Source: Euzebya tangerina (GTDB lineage Bacteria > Actinomycetota > Nitriliruptoria > Euzebyales > Euzebyaceae). From it: a stretch of 64,000 nt of DNA. Below the pieces are notes generated by a model, which was not told the DNA's origin, ran no database searches, and saw only the letters and a program-made list of their open reading frames with translations. Location: contig NZ_PPDK01000001.1 in the NCBI RefSeq assembly GCF_003074135.1, forward strand, positions 496,001-560,000. The letters run 5' to 3'. The translations under genes and the position numbers were made by a program. Of the stretch, positions 16,033-24,944 are shown in pieces (the first letter of the stretch is position 1; every line of letters begins with the position of its first letter).

Positions 16033-16087
16033 GCGATCTGGGGCTGTCGCGCGATCCGTGGGCGGTCGGAGAGCCCGCTCATCGTTC

Positions 16088-16131
16088 CATACGGGGGCGT
16101 ATGGTGGCACCGTAACATACGGGTGCGTATG
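16088..16131. promoter_or_regulatory. Twin TetR operators
   Basis: CATACG-N4-CGTATG occurs twice, at 16088-16103 and 16116-16131, each a perfect 6-bp inverted repeat with a G-rich centre. The centres are 28 bp apart. They lie between the divergent membrane-protein and TetR genes. The arrangement suggests two dimers binding close together and repressing both promoters. Confidence 0.75.
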
Positions 16132-16141
16132 GTGGCAAACC

Positions 16142-16687
16142 GTGACAGCGAAGACCGCTCAGGACTGGACCAGGGAAGCCCTTCGAGCGCTCAGTCGTGA
16201 CGGGATGGCGGCCTTGTCCGTGCAGGCCCTCGCTCGTGAACTCGGTGTGACGAAGGGCAGCTTCTACTGGCACTTCGCCAATCGGCAGGCTCTGATCGAC
16301 GCGGTCATGGCCACGTGGGAGGACGTCGCTACCGAGGCCATCATCCGGCAGGTGGACAGCACCGCCCCGACGGCCGAGGATCGGATCCGGCAGTTGATCG
16401 AGGCCACCTTCGCGCCGGGCGAGGCCTACAACGCCATCGAGTCCCGGATCCGTCAGTGGGCGGCCTCAGACCCCGCCGCCGCGACGATCGTGGCTCGCGT
16501 GGACGGCCGTCGACTCACCTACGTGAGGGATCTGTTGGTGGACGCCGGCGTGCCTCGAGAGGCGGCGGCCATGCGCGCCGACCTCTTCTATCGCGCCCTC
16601 ATCGGCGAGTGGGCCTGGTGCAGCCACGGGGGACCGCCCCTGTCCCGGGATGCGCTGGAGCACCTCGCTGAACTGGTCACGACCTGA
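16142..16687 (+). CDS. TetR-family transcriptional regulator
   Basis: A 181-residue repressor. Residues 5-55 form the helix-turn-helix domain (TREALRALSRDG, VQALARELGVTKGSFYWHFANRQALIDAV), and the C-terminal half resembles the TetR_C_33 type seen in many actinobacterial regulators. The GTG at 16142 is chosen because the frame upstream runs through the operators. The paired CATACGxxxxCGTATG sites immediately before the start are its presumed binding sites. Confidence 0.88.
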   Translation: MTAKTAQDWTREALRALSRDGMAALSVQALARELGVTKGSFYWHFANRQALIDAVMATWEDVATEAIIRQVDSTAPTAEDRIRQLIEATFAPGEAYNAIESRIRQWAASDPAAATIVARVDGRRLTYVRDLLVDAGVPREAAAMRADLFYRALIGEWAWCSHGGPPLSRDALEHLAELVTT

Positions 16688-16717
16688 CAGACGACCGGCA
16701 GGTTTCGCCGACGACGC

Positions 16718-17962
16718 TCAGCGCCGAGCCCGGTCGACGGCCGCCGCCAAGCTCGCGGCATCCAAGCCGCCCACCTCTCGGTGAGCGACCTCACCCGTCT
16801 CGTCCAGCACCACCGTCGTCGGCAGGCCGCCGGAGCCGAGCACCGCACTCACCCCACCGTCGATCACCGTCGGGAAGCCCAGTCCGTATCGGTCGGCAAA
16901 CGTCTGCCCACCACGGGGCGAGTCGTCGACCAGAACGCCCAGGAACGTCGCGTCGCCGATGGCATCTGCCGCACGGGCGACCGCCGGTGCCTCGGCGTGA
17001 CAGGGCGGACACCACGAGGCCCAGAAGTTGATGACCACCGGCCCATCGGCATCAGCGACCAGCGCCGCGACGTCCTCGGCGTCCCAGACCGGCGGCTCAC
17101 CGTCGGGAACGCCAGCGGCGATGGCCCCGGCCAGCGACGGCCGGAGCGCGTCCCGATCGATCGGCAGCGTGGCCGGGGCTGCCAGCAGCGCGGCCACGAT
17201 GATCCCCAGGCCGCTGAGCACCCCGATGGGCAGGACGACCTTGGTCACCGGCCCGACCCGCCCGAGTGCCAACGGGAGCGTCAGCACCAGTGCGACCAGC
17301 CCGAGCACCGCAGCCACGTCCGCATCGACGGTCGCCACCGCGGGTCGCAGGAGCCCACCACCCACCACGGTTGCGGCCACCGCCGCGGCCAGCAGAGCGG
17401 CCTGCCGTCCTGCACGCCACGCCGCTGCCGGGCCCCACCCCACGGCCCAGAAGACCGCAGCGGATGCGAGCGCCTCCAGAATCCCGACCGGAACCCTGGG
17501 GTCGTCCAGCCCCGGCAGCGGCACCCCCAACGGAATGGGGGCGACCACGCCGGCGACATCTCCCCGGATCACGCTGGCCAGTCCCCAGACGACCAGTCCG
17601 AGGGAGCCAGCTTGGACGCTCAGCCCGATGAGGCCAGAGCCCTCAGTCGCCTTCGCGGATTCGGTGTCCGGACTCGTCCGCGTGGCGACCACCCGCCAGC
17701 CCGCGACAACACCACCGATCACAGCGGCGCCTGCCGGCAAGCCCGAACCCAAGCTCAGCATGGCCGGCAGTGGCGGCCATCCGCCGATCAGCACCGCGTC
17801 GACCCCCAACGACACCAGCCGAGCGGTCACGACAGCTGGGAGGGCAACCGACAGGACCACGTCCAGCACCTCGCCGACCCTCCCGCCCTGTCGCACCACC
17901 CAGAGCGCGCCGGCGCCGAGACTCACCGCCAGGCTGAGCAGCAGCGGCCACGGAACGATCAT
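16718..17962 (-). CDS. Membrane protein fused to a TlpA/ResA-like thioredoxin domain
   Basis: A 414-residue protein. Residues 1-265 contain about seven hydrophobic segments, and residues about 290-414 form a thioredoxin fold with the CPPC active site at 318-321 (FWASWCPPCHAEAP) and a cis-proline loop in GGLPTTVV. The last transmembrane helix before the thioredoxin domain suggests that the redox domain lies outside the membrane. The membrane part has faint resemblance to prolipoprotein diacylglyceryl transferase (ARLV near 47-50, SGLPAGAAVIGGVVAG, RVPVGILEAL), but its catalytic residues are not evident. Possible roles are disulfide reduction or cytochrome c maturation. Confidence 0.75.
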   Translation of the reverse strand: MIVPWPLLLSLAVSLGAGALWVVRQGGRVGEVLDVVLSVALPAVVTARLVSLGVDAVLIGGWPPLPAMLSLGSGLPAGAAVIGGVVAGWRVVATRTSPDTESAKATEGSGLIGLSVQAGSLGLVVWGLASVIRGDVAGVVAPIPLGVPLPGLDDPRVPVGILEALASAAVFWAVGWGPAAAWRAGRQAALLAAAVAATVVGGGLLRPAVATVDADVAAVLGLVALVLTLPLALGRVGPVTKVVLPIGVLSGLGIIVAALLAAPATLPIDRDALRPSLAGAIAAGVPDGEPPVWDAEDVAALVADADGPVVINFWASWCPPCHAEAPAVARAADAIGDATFLGVLVDDSPRGGQTFADRYGLGFPTVIDGGVSAVLGSGGLPTTVVLDETGEVAHREVGGLDAASLAAAVDRARR

Positions 17963-18084
17963 CGGCCACCCAACGGTGGACTGACGCCGGGTGTTCCCAC
18001 CGTCTCTGATCCCCTGGATGGGCCGTCGGCGGTCCCCTCGGCCGCGCTCCTCCTGTCGCGATCCACGTGTGTCATCCTGTCGAC

Positions 18085-19053
18085 ATGGATCAGCGACAAC
18101 ACCCGGTGGGCTCCGGCTTCGGGCCGAAGAGCGAACCCGCGGAGGTGCTCGACGACGTCGACCTGCACGGCGTCACCGCCGTCGTGACCGGTGGGTACTC
18201 CGGCATCGGCATCGAGACCACCCGAGCGCTGGCTGAGCGGGGCGCGACCGTCTTCGTGCCGGTCCGCTCGCCCGAGAAGGCCGAGGAGGCGCTGTCCGCG
18301 GTCGAGGGGGACGTGCGACGCTCGGCGATGGACCTGGCGGACCTTGGATCGGTGCGACGGTTCGCCGACGAGGTGAGCGGGGCTGTGAGCCACCTCGACC
18401 TCCTCATCACCAATGCTGGTGTGATGGCCACGCCAGAGGGCCGGGTCGGTCCGGGCTGGGAGACCCAGTTCGGCATCAACCACATGGGCCACTTCGCGCT
18501 GACCACCGGACTGCTGTCCACGCTCCGGGCAGCCGAAGCCCCTCGGGTCGTGGCGCTCTCATCAGTGGCCCACAAGCGCAACGGGATCCGCTGGGACGAC
18601 ATCCAGTTCAGCGACGGCACGTACGACAAGTGGGTGGCCTACGCCCAGTCCAAGACGGCCAACGCCCTGTTCGCCCGGCATCTCTCCCCGCTACTCGAGG
18701 AGGACGGGGGCCGCGCGTACAGCGTCCACCCCGGCGGGATCCTCACACCCCTCCAGCGACATCTCTCCCTCGAGGAGGAGGTCGCCCTGGGCTGGCGGCG
18801 TGAGGACGGCGAGATCAACCCGGCTGTCCAGGACCTCTTCAAGTCGACGACCCAGGGCTGCTCGACGACCCTGTGGGCGGCCACGAGCCCGCAACTCCAG
18901 GGTCTGGGAGGCGTCTACTGCGAGGACACCGACGTGGCCGCGGCAGTGACATCCGACACGCCGCGGTGGCTGGGCGTGGCGCCACACGCCACGAACGACG
19001 AGGCGGCGGCGCGGCTCTGGTCCCTCTCGGAGACGTTGCTGGCCGACGCCTGA
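18085..19053 (+). CDS. Short-chain dehydrogenase, retinol-dehydrogenase-like
   Basis: A 322-residue SDR. The cofactor motif is TGGYSGIG near residue 34, NAG lies near residue 108, and the active site is Ser in LSSVAHKR with Tyr-x-x-x-Lys in YAQSKTAN. It belongs to the branch often named retinol or light-dependent protochlorophyllide reductase-like, which reduces aldehydes or ketones. The first glycine of the usual TGxxxGIG is kept. The start at 18085 (MDQRQHP) follows common practice for this family. The substrate is unknown. Confidence 0.82.
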   Translation: MDQRQHPVGSGFGPKSEPAEVLDDVDLHGVTAVVTGGYSGIGIETTRALAERGATVFVPVRSPEKAEEALSAVEGDVRRSAMDLADLGSVRRFADEVSGAVSHLDLLITNAGVMATPEGRVGPGWETQFGINHMGHFALTTGLLSTLRAAEAPRVVALSSVAHKRNGIRWDDIQFSDGTYDKWVAYAQSKTANALFARHLSPLLEEDGGRAYSVHPGGILTPLQRHLSLEEEVALGWRREDGEINPAVQDLFKSTTQGCSTTLWAATSPQLQGLGGVYCEDTDVAAAVTSDTPRWLGVAPHATNDEAAARLWSLSETLLADA

Positions 19054-19065
19054 TCGTCCCCAACC

Positions 19066-19869
19066 TCAGCGGGAGCGCAAGCCGCCATCGACCAGGATCG
19101 TGTCGCCGGAGACGAAGGCGGCCAGGTCCGAGGCCAGGAAGTACGCGACCCTGGCGACGTCGTCGGGGTAGCCGATGCGACGGGCCGGGATCTGCTCGGC
19201 GAACGCATCGTGCGCGTTCTCCACGCCCATGCCGGCCGAGATGGCGTCCCGGTCCGCCAACGTCCCGGGTGTCTCGACCAGGGTCGGGGCGAGGGCAACC
19301 GCCCGGACGCCGGAGGGACCCAACTCGAACGCCAGGGCCTTGGTGAACCCTCGGACCCCGTGCTTGCTGGCGGTGTAGTGCGCGATGCCGCCACCCTCAG
19401 CGCCGTACGCGGCGGTCGACGCGAGGTTGATGATGACCCCGCGGCCGGCCGCGACCATGGGCCGCATGGCGGCACGGGAGCCGAAGAACACGCCGTCGAG
19501 GTTCAACGAGATCACCGTGTGCCACTGCTCCGGAGTCATGTCGACCAGGTCCACGAAGGGGTAGATGCCGGCGTTGTTCACCCAGATGTCGAGCCGCCCG
19601 TGCTCCTCCACCACTCCCTCGGCGACCTCGATGTTCTGGCGCGAGTTCGAGGCGTCCAAGTGAACTGCCGCGGCACGACTGAGCTCGGACGCGGTCTTCT
19701 CGGCAGCGGCCAGATCGAGGTCGGCGATCGTGACGTGTGCTCCGGCCTCGTCGAAGCGGCGGGCGATGGCCGCGCCGATGCCAGCAGCACCGCCGGTGAT
19801 GACGGCAGTGCGCCCCTCGAGCGAGACCAGATCGGCAAGTGAGGCTTCGGTGAGGTCGGGCAGGCTCAT
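19066..19869 (-). CDS. Short-chain dehydrogenase, FabG-like
   Basis: A 267-residue classical SDR. TGGAAGIG binds the cofactor and DLDLA suggests NAD preference. NNAG, Ser in NLASTAAYG and YTASKHG complete the active site, and the C-terminal GDTILVDGG is standard. The start at 19869 (MSLPDLTEASL) is chosen because the upstream frame overlaps purD and is not family-like. It converges on the previous SDR gene with a 12-bp gap and is divergent from purD. Confidence 0.85.
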   Translation of the reverse strand: MSLPDLTEASLADLVSLEGRTAVITGGAAGIGAAIARRFDEAGAHVTIADLDLAAAEKTASELSRAAAVHLDASNSRQNIEVAEGVVEEHGRLDIWVNNAGIYPFVDLVDMTPEQWHTVISLNLDGVFFGSRAAMRPMVAAGRGVIINLASTAAYGAEGGGIAHYTASKHGVRGFTKALAFELGPSGVRAVALAPTLVETPGTLADRDAISAGMGVENAHDAFAEQIPARRIGYPDDVARVAYFLASDLAAFVSGDTILVDGGLRSR

Positions 19870-19926
19870 CGGCGGGTGTCCCTGGTGCGGCGGTTGTTCG
19901 TGGCTGGGACTGGCAGGATGCCACAC

Positions 19927-21195
19927 ATGAGAGTTCTCGTGATCGGCGGCGGTGGCCGTGAACATGCGCTGGCCTGGGCCCTCGACCGTTCGACCTCGGT
20001 GACCGAGGTGGTCTGCGCTCCTGGGAACGCCGGCATCGCCCAGGTCGCGACGATCCGCGATGTCGTCGCCACGGACCCGGACGCGGTGGTGACCCTGGCT
20101 CAAGGGGTCCTGGCCGACCTAGTGGTGGTCGGCCCGGAGGCCCCGCTGGTGGCTGGAGTCGTCGATGCGCTCGCAGCGGCGGGCGTCCCAGCGTTCGGAC
20201 CGACGCGGGCCGCGGCACAGCTGGAGGGGTCGAAGACGTTCGCCAAACGGGTGATGGCCGCCGCGGGAGTGCCGACGGCGGGCTACTGGTCAGGAACCGA
20301 CCCGGATCAGGCGAAGGCCGAACTGGCCAACCACGCGCCCCCGTATGTGATCAAGGCCGACGGACTCGCCGCCGGGAAGGGGGTCCGGATCTGTGCCGAT
20401 CGGGCGGACGCCGAGGAGGCCATCGACGACGCCCTGGTCCGAGGTGTCTTCGGCGCTGCCGGCGCCAGCCTGGTGATCGAGGAGTTCCTGGACGGCCCTG
20501 AGTGCTCCCTCTTCGGGCTGTCCGACGGCACCACGGTCGTACCGCTCCAGCCGGCCCAGGACTTCAAGCGCGCCCTGGACGGCGACCAGGGCCTGAACAC
20601 CGGCGGGATGGGCGCCTACTCACCGGTCCCCGCGGTCGATCCGGCCACCGTCGAGGACCTGCGCCGCACGGTGCTCCAGCCCGTGATCGACCAGATGGCG
20701 GCGGATGGCACTCCCTTTGCCGGAGTCCTGTACGCGGGCCTCGCGCTGACGGCCGAGGGGCCGAAGGTCATCGAGTTCAACGCCCGCTTCGGTGACCCCG
20801 AGACCCAGGTCGTCCTGCCCCGGCTGACCAGTGACCTCGGCCAGGTGCTGATGGCCTGTGCCACGGGGACGCTTGCCGAGCTGGCCCCGCTCACCTTTGC
20901 CGACCAGGCCTGCGTCGCGGTTGTCATGGCCAGCGGCGGATACCCCGGCGCCTACGAGACCGGTCGTGTGATCGAAGGGCTCGACGCCGCGACCAGCGAT
21001 CAGGTCACCGTCTTCCACGCCGGGACACGCGATGAGAGCGGACAGGTCGTCACCGCTGGGGGGCGCGTCTTGGCGGTGAGTGCCACCGGCCCTGACATCG
21101 CCGCTGCCCGGTCGTCGGCCTATCAGGCCATCGAGTCGATCACCTTCGAGGGGGCGCACACGAGGTCCGACATCGCGGCGGCGCCGACGACCTGA
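19927..21195 (+). CDS. purD: Phosphoribosylamine-glycine ligase
   Basis: A 422-residue ATP-grasp enzyme that joins glycine to phosphoribosylamine in purine synthesis. RVLVIGGGGREHALAW at the start, YVIKADGLAAGKGV in the ATP-grasp domain, GGMGAYSP and NARFGDPETQV are all diagnostic. Length is normal for the family. The ATG at 19927 is chosen because family members begin MRVLV or MKILV. purB lies 1.6 kb further on the opposite strand. Confidence 0.96.
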   Translation: MRVLVIGGGGREHALAWALDRSTSVTEVVCAPGNAGIAQVATIRDVVATDPDAVVTLAQGVLADLVVVGPEAPLVAGVVDALAAAGVPAFGPTRAAAQLEGSKTFAKRVMAAAGVPTAGYWSGTDPDQAKAELANHAPPYVIKADGLAAGKGVRICADRADAEEAIDDALVRGVFGAAGASLVIEEFLDGPECSLFGLSDGTTVVPLQPAQDFKRALDGDQGLNTGGMGAYSPVPAVDPATVEDLRRTVLQPVIDQMAADGTPFAGVLYAGLALTAEGPKVIEFNARFGDPETQVVLPRLTSDLGQVLMACATGTLAELAPLTFADQACVAVVMASGGYPGAYETGRVIEGLDAATSDQVTVFHAGTRDESGQVVTAGGRVLAVSATGPDIAAARSSAYQAIESITFEGAHTRSDIAAAPTT

Positions 21196-21230
21196 CCTGC
21201 GGACCCGAGTCGCAGTACGGTGAGCGGTCG

Positions 21231-22772
21231 GTGAGTTCTCCGTTCCGATCGCGCGTACGCCCGCGTCTCAAGTCGAGCCGCCTGGGCTGGCTGTTGCTGG
21301 TCCTGGCGATGGTTGCTGCGGGCTGCACTGACGACAGCGAGCCGGAGCCCGACCCGACGGAGTCGGAAGCAGCGGTCGAGGCGACCGAGGAGATGGTGAC
21401 CCCACCCGACGGCGTTCAACCGGCGGATTCTGCCGTGGAGCAGTCCGCGGATGATCCGCCGCTGGCAGCTCCGCAGGCACCGCTGGAGGGAACGCTGCTG
21501 GTGACACTTGAGGGGCCGGCGACCAATCGGGCTGCCACCGACGTCGTGGTCCGTGACGAGGAGGGGGCGCTGGTGGAGGCGTTCCGACTGCCCAACGCCC
21601 GGCGGGTCCACGGCGAGGCCGGCAGCCGGTGGGCGCTCATCGAGCTGCTCGACGGCTCCTGGGCGCTGCTGGACGTCGCCATCCCCCGGCTGCGGTTGCT
21701 GTCGTTCCCCTCGGGCACCCCGGCGGTGCGGCCGCAGGTCAACGGACGGGTGGCGCTGTGGGCCGACGATGACGGCTCGGTGCTGCTGCGTCTGGACGGA
21801 GGACAGCCGATCGTCCTGCCCGGCGTGGTCACCGGACAGGCAGATCTGGTGCGCGTCAGCCCCAACGGCGAGCGGGTGCTGCTGGCTGGCGGCCCACCAC
21901 AGCTGCTCGGTTCGGAGAACGGCCAACTGCTCGACCTGGACGGGGCCGCTCGCTTCAACATGGCACCTGACGGCACGGTGGTGAGCCTGCTGGACACGCC
22001 GGAGGGGGCGGTTCTGCAGCGTCAGGGGCCCGAGGACACCGAGTTGCAGACCGTGGGCAACATCGACCAGCCGATCGGCGACGAGGCAGCGGACGGTGCC
22101 ACCGAGGAGCCCGATCAGGTCACGATTCCAGCAGCCGGGAGCCGTCTGCCCGTACCGCTCCCCGATGGGCGGGTCCTGATCGTCGGCACCGCGAGCGCGC
22201 TGGTTCAGGCGGACGGCACCACCACGGCCTTCCCCTCCACCGGCAGTGTCCAGGGCACGCCGCGGGTCTCACCGGACAGCGGCCGGGTGCTCCTCCAGAC
22301 CAGCGGAGGACTGCGGCTGGCGGATGTGGACGCGGGCACCGTCGAGGCGGTTCCCGGCTCCACCGGCCTGGTCCCGGCCACCCCTGGCGACCGGCCGTGG
22401 GTCTGGGCGGCTGGTGACACGCCTGGCGAGAACGGCGTCCTGGCTGTGGACATGACAACCGGCACGACCGCGTCCCATCTGGAGGAGGTGTCGGTGGCAG
22501 GCGTCGCGGGCCAATCCGACGACGGGCGTGTCGTCGTGGTCGACGTCATCGAGGACGAGTCCACGAGCCCGGTCGTCCTGCGAGCCGACGAGGAGGGGTC
22601 GGAGGTCGCCATCGGCGAGGTCGTGTCGGTGTCACTCCACCCGGACGGTGTGCGCGAGGCGGCGGGGGTCCGGTCGGGCGCCAGTCAGTCGGTCACGCTC
22701 ACCGGTTCCTCGGGCGATGAGATCGAGATCTCCGAGGCGTGGAGCCCCGTCTGGCTGATCCCCGGCCGGTAG
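21231..22772 (+). CDS. Lipoprotein with beta-propeller-like repeats
   Basis: A 513-residue lipoprotein with a GTG start. The signal peptide (GWLLLVLAMVAAGC) has its lipobox cysteine near residue 32, followed by an acidic, threonine-rich tether to about residue 85. The remainder has repeated short strands of the type VRVSPNGERVLLAGG and PRVSPDSGRVLLQTS, typical of TolB/WD40-like propellers. No enzymatic motif is seen. It lies between purD and purB and may share a transcript with purD (35-bp gap). Confidence 0.7.
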   Translation: MSSPFRSRVRPRLKSSRLGWLLLVLAMVAAGCTDDSEPEPDPTESEAAVEATEEMVTPPDGVQPADSAVEQSADDPPLAAPQAPLEGTLLVTLEGPATNRAATDVVVRDEEGALVEAFRLPNARRVHGEAGSRWALIELLDGSWALLDVAIPRLRLLSFPSGTPAVRPQVNGRVALWADDDGSVLLRLDGGQPIVLPGVVTGQADLVRVSPNGERVLLAGGPPQLLGSENGQLLDLDGAARFNMAPDGTVVSLLDTPEGAVLQRQGPEDTELQTVGNIDQPIGDEAADGATEEPDQVTIPAAGSRLPVPLPDGRVLIVGTASALVQADGTTTAFPSTGSVQGTPRVSPDSGRVLLQTSGGLRLADVDAGTVEAVPGSTGLVPATPGDRPWVWAAGDTPGENGVLAVDMTTGTTASHLEEVSVAGVAGQSDDGRVVVVDVIEDESTSPVVLRADEEGSEVAIGEVVSVSLHPDGVREAAGVRSGASQSVTLTGSSGDEIEISEAWSPVWLIPGR

Positions 22773-22828
22773 AACCGACAGATCCTCCACCGTCCGGGGC
22801 GTCACACCCGACTCGTGGCGCTCGTTCC

Positions 22829-24256
22829 CTACAGGATCTCGCCGGCCCGGTACTCCGCTGCCTCCGGATAGCGGGTCCGCCAGATGTCCACCCTGGCCAC
22901 GAAGCGGTCGACCTGCTGCCCCGCCGCCCCGACGAAGGCGGCGGGGTCGGCCAGCAGCGCCTCGATCTCGTCACCGTCCAACGGCAGGTCGGGGTCGGCG
23001 GCCAGCCGCCTGGCGAGGTCGTTGGTCTGCTGCCCCTCCTCCCGCATCGCGAGCGCCACGGCGACGGCGTGGGTCTTGATCACCTCATGGACCGCCTCGC
23101 GGCCGGCACCCTTGGCGACAGCGGCGACCAGAACCCGAGTCGTGGCCAGGAACGGCAGGTAGCGGTCCAGCTCCCGCCCGATCACCGCCGGGTAGGCACC
23201 CAGACCCCCCAGCACGGTGAGCAGGGTCTCGAACAGCCCGTCGATCGCCAGGAACGCGTCCGGCAGCATCACCCGGCGCACCACCGAGCAGCTGACGTCA
23301 CCCTCGTTCCATTGGTGCCCGGCGATCCCGGTGGCCATGGTCAGGTAGCCCGACAGGATCGTCGCAAAGCCGTTGATCCGCTCACACGAGCGCGAGTTCA
23401 TCTTGTGCGGCATCGCCGACGACCCGACCTGGCCGGGGAGGAACCCCTCGGTTGCCAGCTCGTTCCCCGCCATCAGCCGGATCGTCGTCGCCAGGGAGGA
23501 GGGGCCGGAGGCGACCTGGACCAGCGCTGAGACCACGTCGAGGTCCAGCGACCGCGGATACACCTGCCCGACATCGTCCAGGACCGCGTCGAACCCGAGG
23601 TGCTCGGCAACGGCACGCTCCAGCCGATCTGCCGCCTCGGCGCTACCGAGGAGCGCCTGCTGATCGGCCTGGGTTCCGACGGGGCCCTTGATTCCGCGCA
23701 GCGGATAGCGAGCGATGAGCTCCTCCAGCCGCTGCGTGGCCTGCAGCAACTCCTCGCCAGCGTTCGCGAAGCGCTTGCCCAGCGTCGTGGCCTGGGCCGG
23801 GACGTTGTGGGTGCGCCCGGTGATCACGGTGTCCCGATGCTCGACCGCCAGCTGCGCCAGCATCGTGAGGGCGGCAACGGAGCGATCGCGCACCAACCGC
23901 AGACCGTTGCGGATCTGCAGCTGCTCGACGTTCTCCGTGAGGTCCCGGGACGTCATGCCCTTGTGGACGTCCTCGTGCCCGGCGAGCGCCGAGAACTCCT
24001 CGATCCGCGCCTTGACGTCGTGTTTGGTGATGCGCTCGCGGGCGGCGATCGAGTCGAGGTCGACATCGTCGACCACACGCTCGTAGTCCGCGATCACCTC
24101 GGGTGCCACCGGCACGCCCTCACCACGCTGCGCCCGGAGGACCGCCAACCACAGCCGGCGTTCCAGTTGGATCTTGCCGGTCGGCGACCACACCGCGGTC
24201 ATGGCCGGGGAGGCGTACCGGGCGGCGAGGACGTTCGGGATCGTGTCGCTGGTCAC
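22829..24256 (-). CDS. purB: Adenylosuccinate lyase
   Basis: A 475-residue member of the fumarase/aspartase superfamily, acting twice in purine synthesis. THNVPAQATTLGKR carries a catalytic histidine region, and the signature loop is SSAMPHKMNSRSCERI. GMTSRDLTENVEQLQ is also typical. The GTG at 24256 (VTSDTIPN) is chosen because the region from DTIPNVLAARYAS onward matches family starts, whereas the open frame upstream overlaps the next gene. Confidence 0.93.
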   Translation of the reverse strand: MTSDTIPNVLAARYASPAMTAVWSPTGKIQLERRLWLAVLRAQRGEGVPVAPEVIADYERVVDDVDLDSIAARERITKHDVKARIEEFSALAGHEDVHKGMTSRDLTENVEQLQIRNGLRLVRDRSVAALTMLAQLAVEHRDTVITGRTHNVPAQATTLGKRFANAGEELLQATQRLEELIARYPLRGIKGPVGTQADQQALLGSAEAADRLERAVAEHLGFDAVLDDVGQVYPRSLDLDVVSALVQVASGPSSLATTIRLMAGNELATEGFLPGQVGSSAMPHKMNSRSCERINGFATILSGYLTMATGIAGHQWNEGDVSCSVVRRVMLPDAFLAIDGLFETLLTVLGGLGAYPAVIGRELDRYLPFLATTRVLVAAVAKGAGREAVHEVIKTHAVAVALAMREEGQQTNDLARRLAADPDLPLDGDEIEALLADPAAFVGAAGQQVDRFVARVDIWRTRYPEAAEYRAGEIL

Positions 24257-24282
24257 ACGGGCAGGGTCGCACAGGTGCGCAG

Positions 24283-24942
24283 CTAGTCCAACAACGCCGT
24301 TCGGGCCAGCTCGTCCAGACCAGCAGGCGGTGCTGACTCGGGCAGATCGGAGACTGCCATCGCCGCGTCCACCGCGGCCCGCCAGCGCTCGCGTCGAACA
24401 TCCGCCGGCAGGTCGTCCAGGTGTCGCGTCACGACCGGATCGCGCCGCAGCGCCGCCAGGACGGAGGCGACGGGCCCCCACCTCTGCGCCACTTCCGCCT
24501 GCAGCTCCATCCGCAGGCGCCGGCTGAGCGCCGGCACACCGGTTGTCAGTGCCACCGTCACCCCATCGTCCTGCACCATTGCCGGGAGTGCGACCGAACT
24601 GCCCTGCTCCCCGCCGTCGACGCGGAGGCACCACACGCCTCGGCGGTCCGCGGCGGCGCTGACGGCATCGTCGACGTCCGGCCGCGCCGTGGCAGCGATC
24701 ACCATCCGAGGACTGCGATCCAGGTCAGCTGGCAGGAAGGATCGTCGAACCAGGTGCAGCGTGCCGGACAACTCCTCCGCAGCCTCCATCAGCGCCGTCA
24801 TGGCCGGGGAGACCTCGGGCGCGATCACGACGGCTGCCCCACCTGCCGCGACGAACGGTCGCAGCTTGCCGGCTGCCACCGGCCCTGCCCCGACGCACAC
24901 GACCGGCTGGCCCGCCATGTCGAGCATGAGCGGCAGGTACAT
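24283..24942 (-). CDS. Precorrin-2 dehydrogenase / sirohydrochlorin ferrochelatase-like (CysG N-terminal type)
   Basis: A 219-residue Met8/CysG_A-type protein. YLPLMLDMAGQPVVCVGAGPVAAGKLRPF is the NAD-binding start, and the conserved catalytic Asp is likely in ARPDVDDAVSAAA. The family oxidises precorrin-2 to sirohydrochlorin and may insert iron, giving siroheme. It lies 2 bp downstream of rex in the same direction, as in many actinobacteria where rex precedes the hem genes. Here hemA is not the next gene, so the operon appears shortened. Confidence 0.82.
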   Translation of the reverse strand: MYLPLMLDMAGQPVVCVGAGPVAAGKLRPFVAAGGAAVVIAPEVSPAMTALMEAAEELSGTLHLVRRSFLPADLDRSPRMVIAATARPDVDDAVSAAADRRGVWCLRVDGGEQGSSVALPAMVQDDGVTVALTTGVPALSRRLRMELQAEVAQRWGPVASVLAALRRDPVVTRHLDDLPADVRRERWRAAVDAAMAVSDLPESAPPAGLDELARTALLD

Positions 24943-24944
24943 GG

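Noticed and set aside
14428-16200. 590-codon open frame on the plus strand
   Set aside because: It covers the HMG-CoA lyase and DUF3995 genes in antisense and has no recognisable domain.
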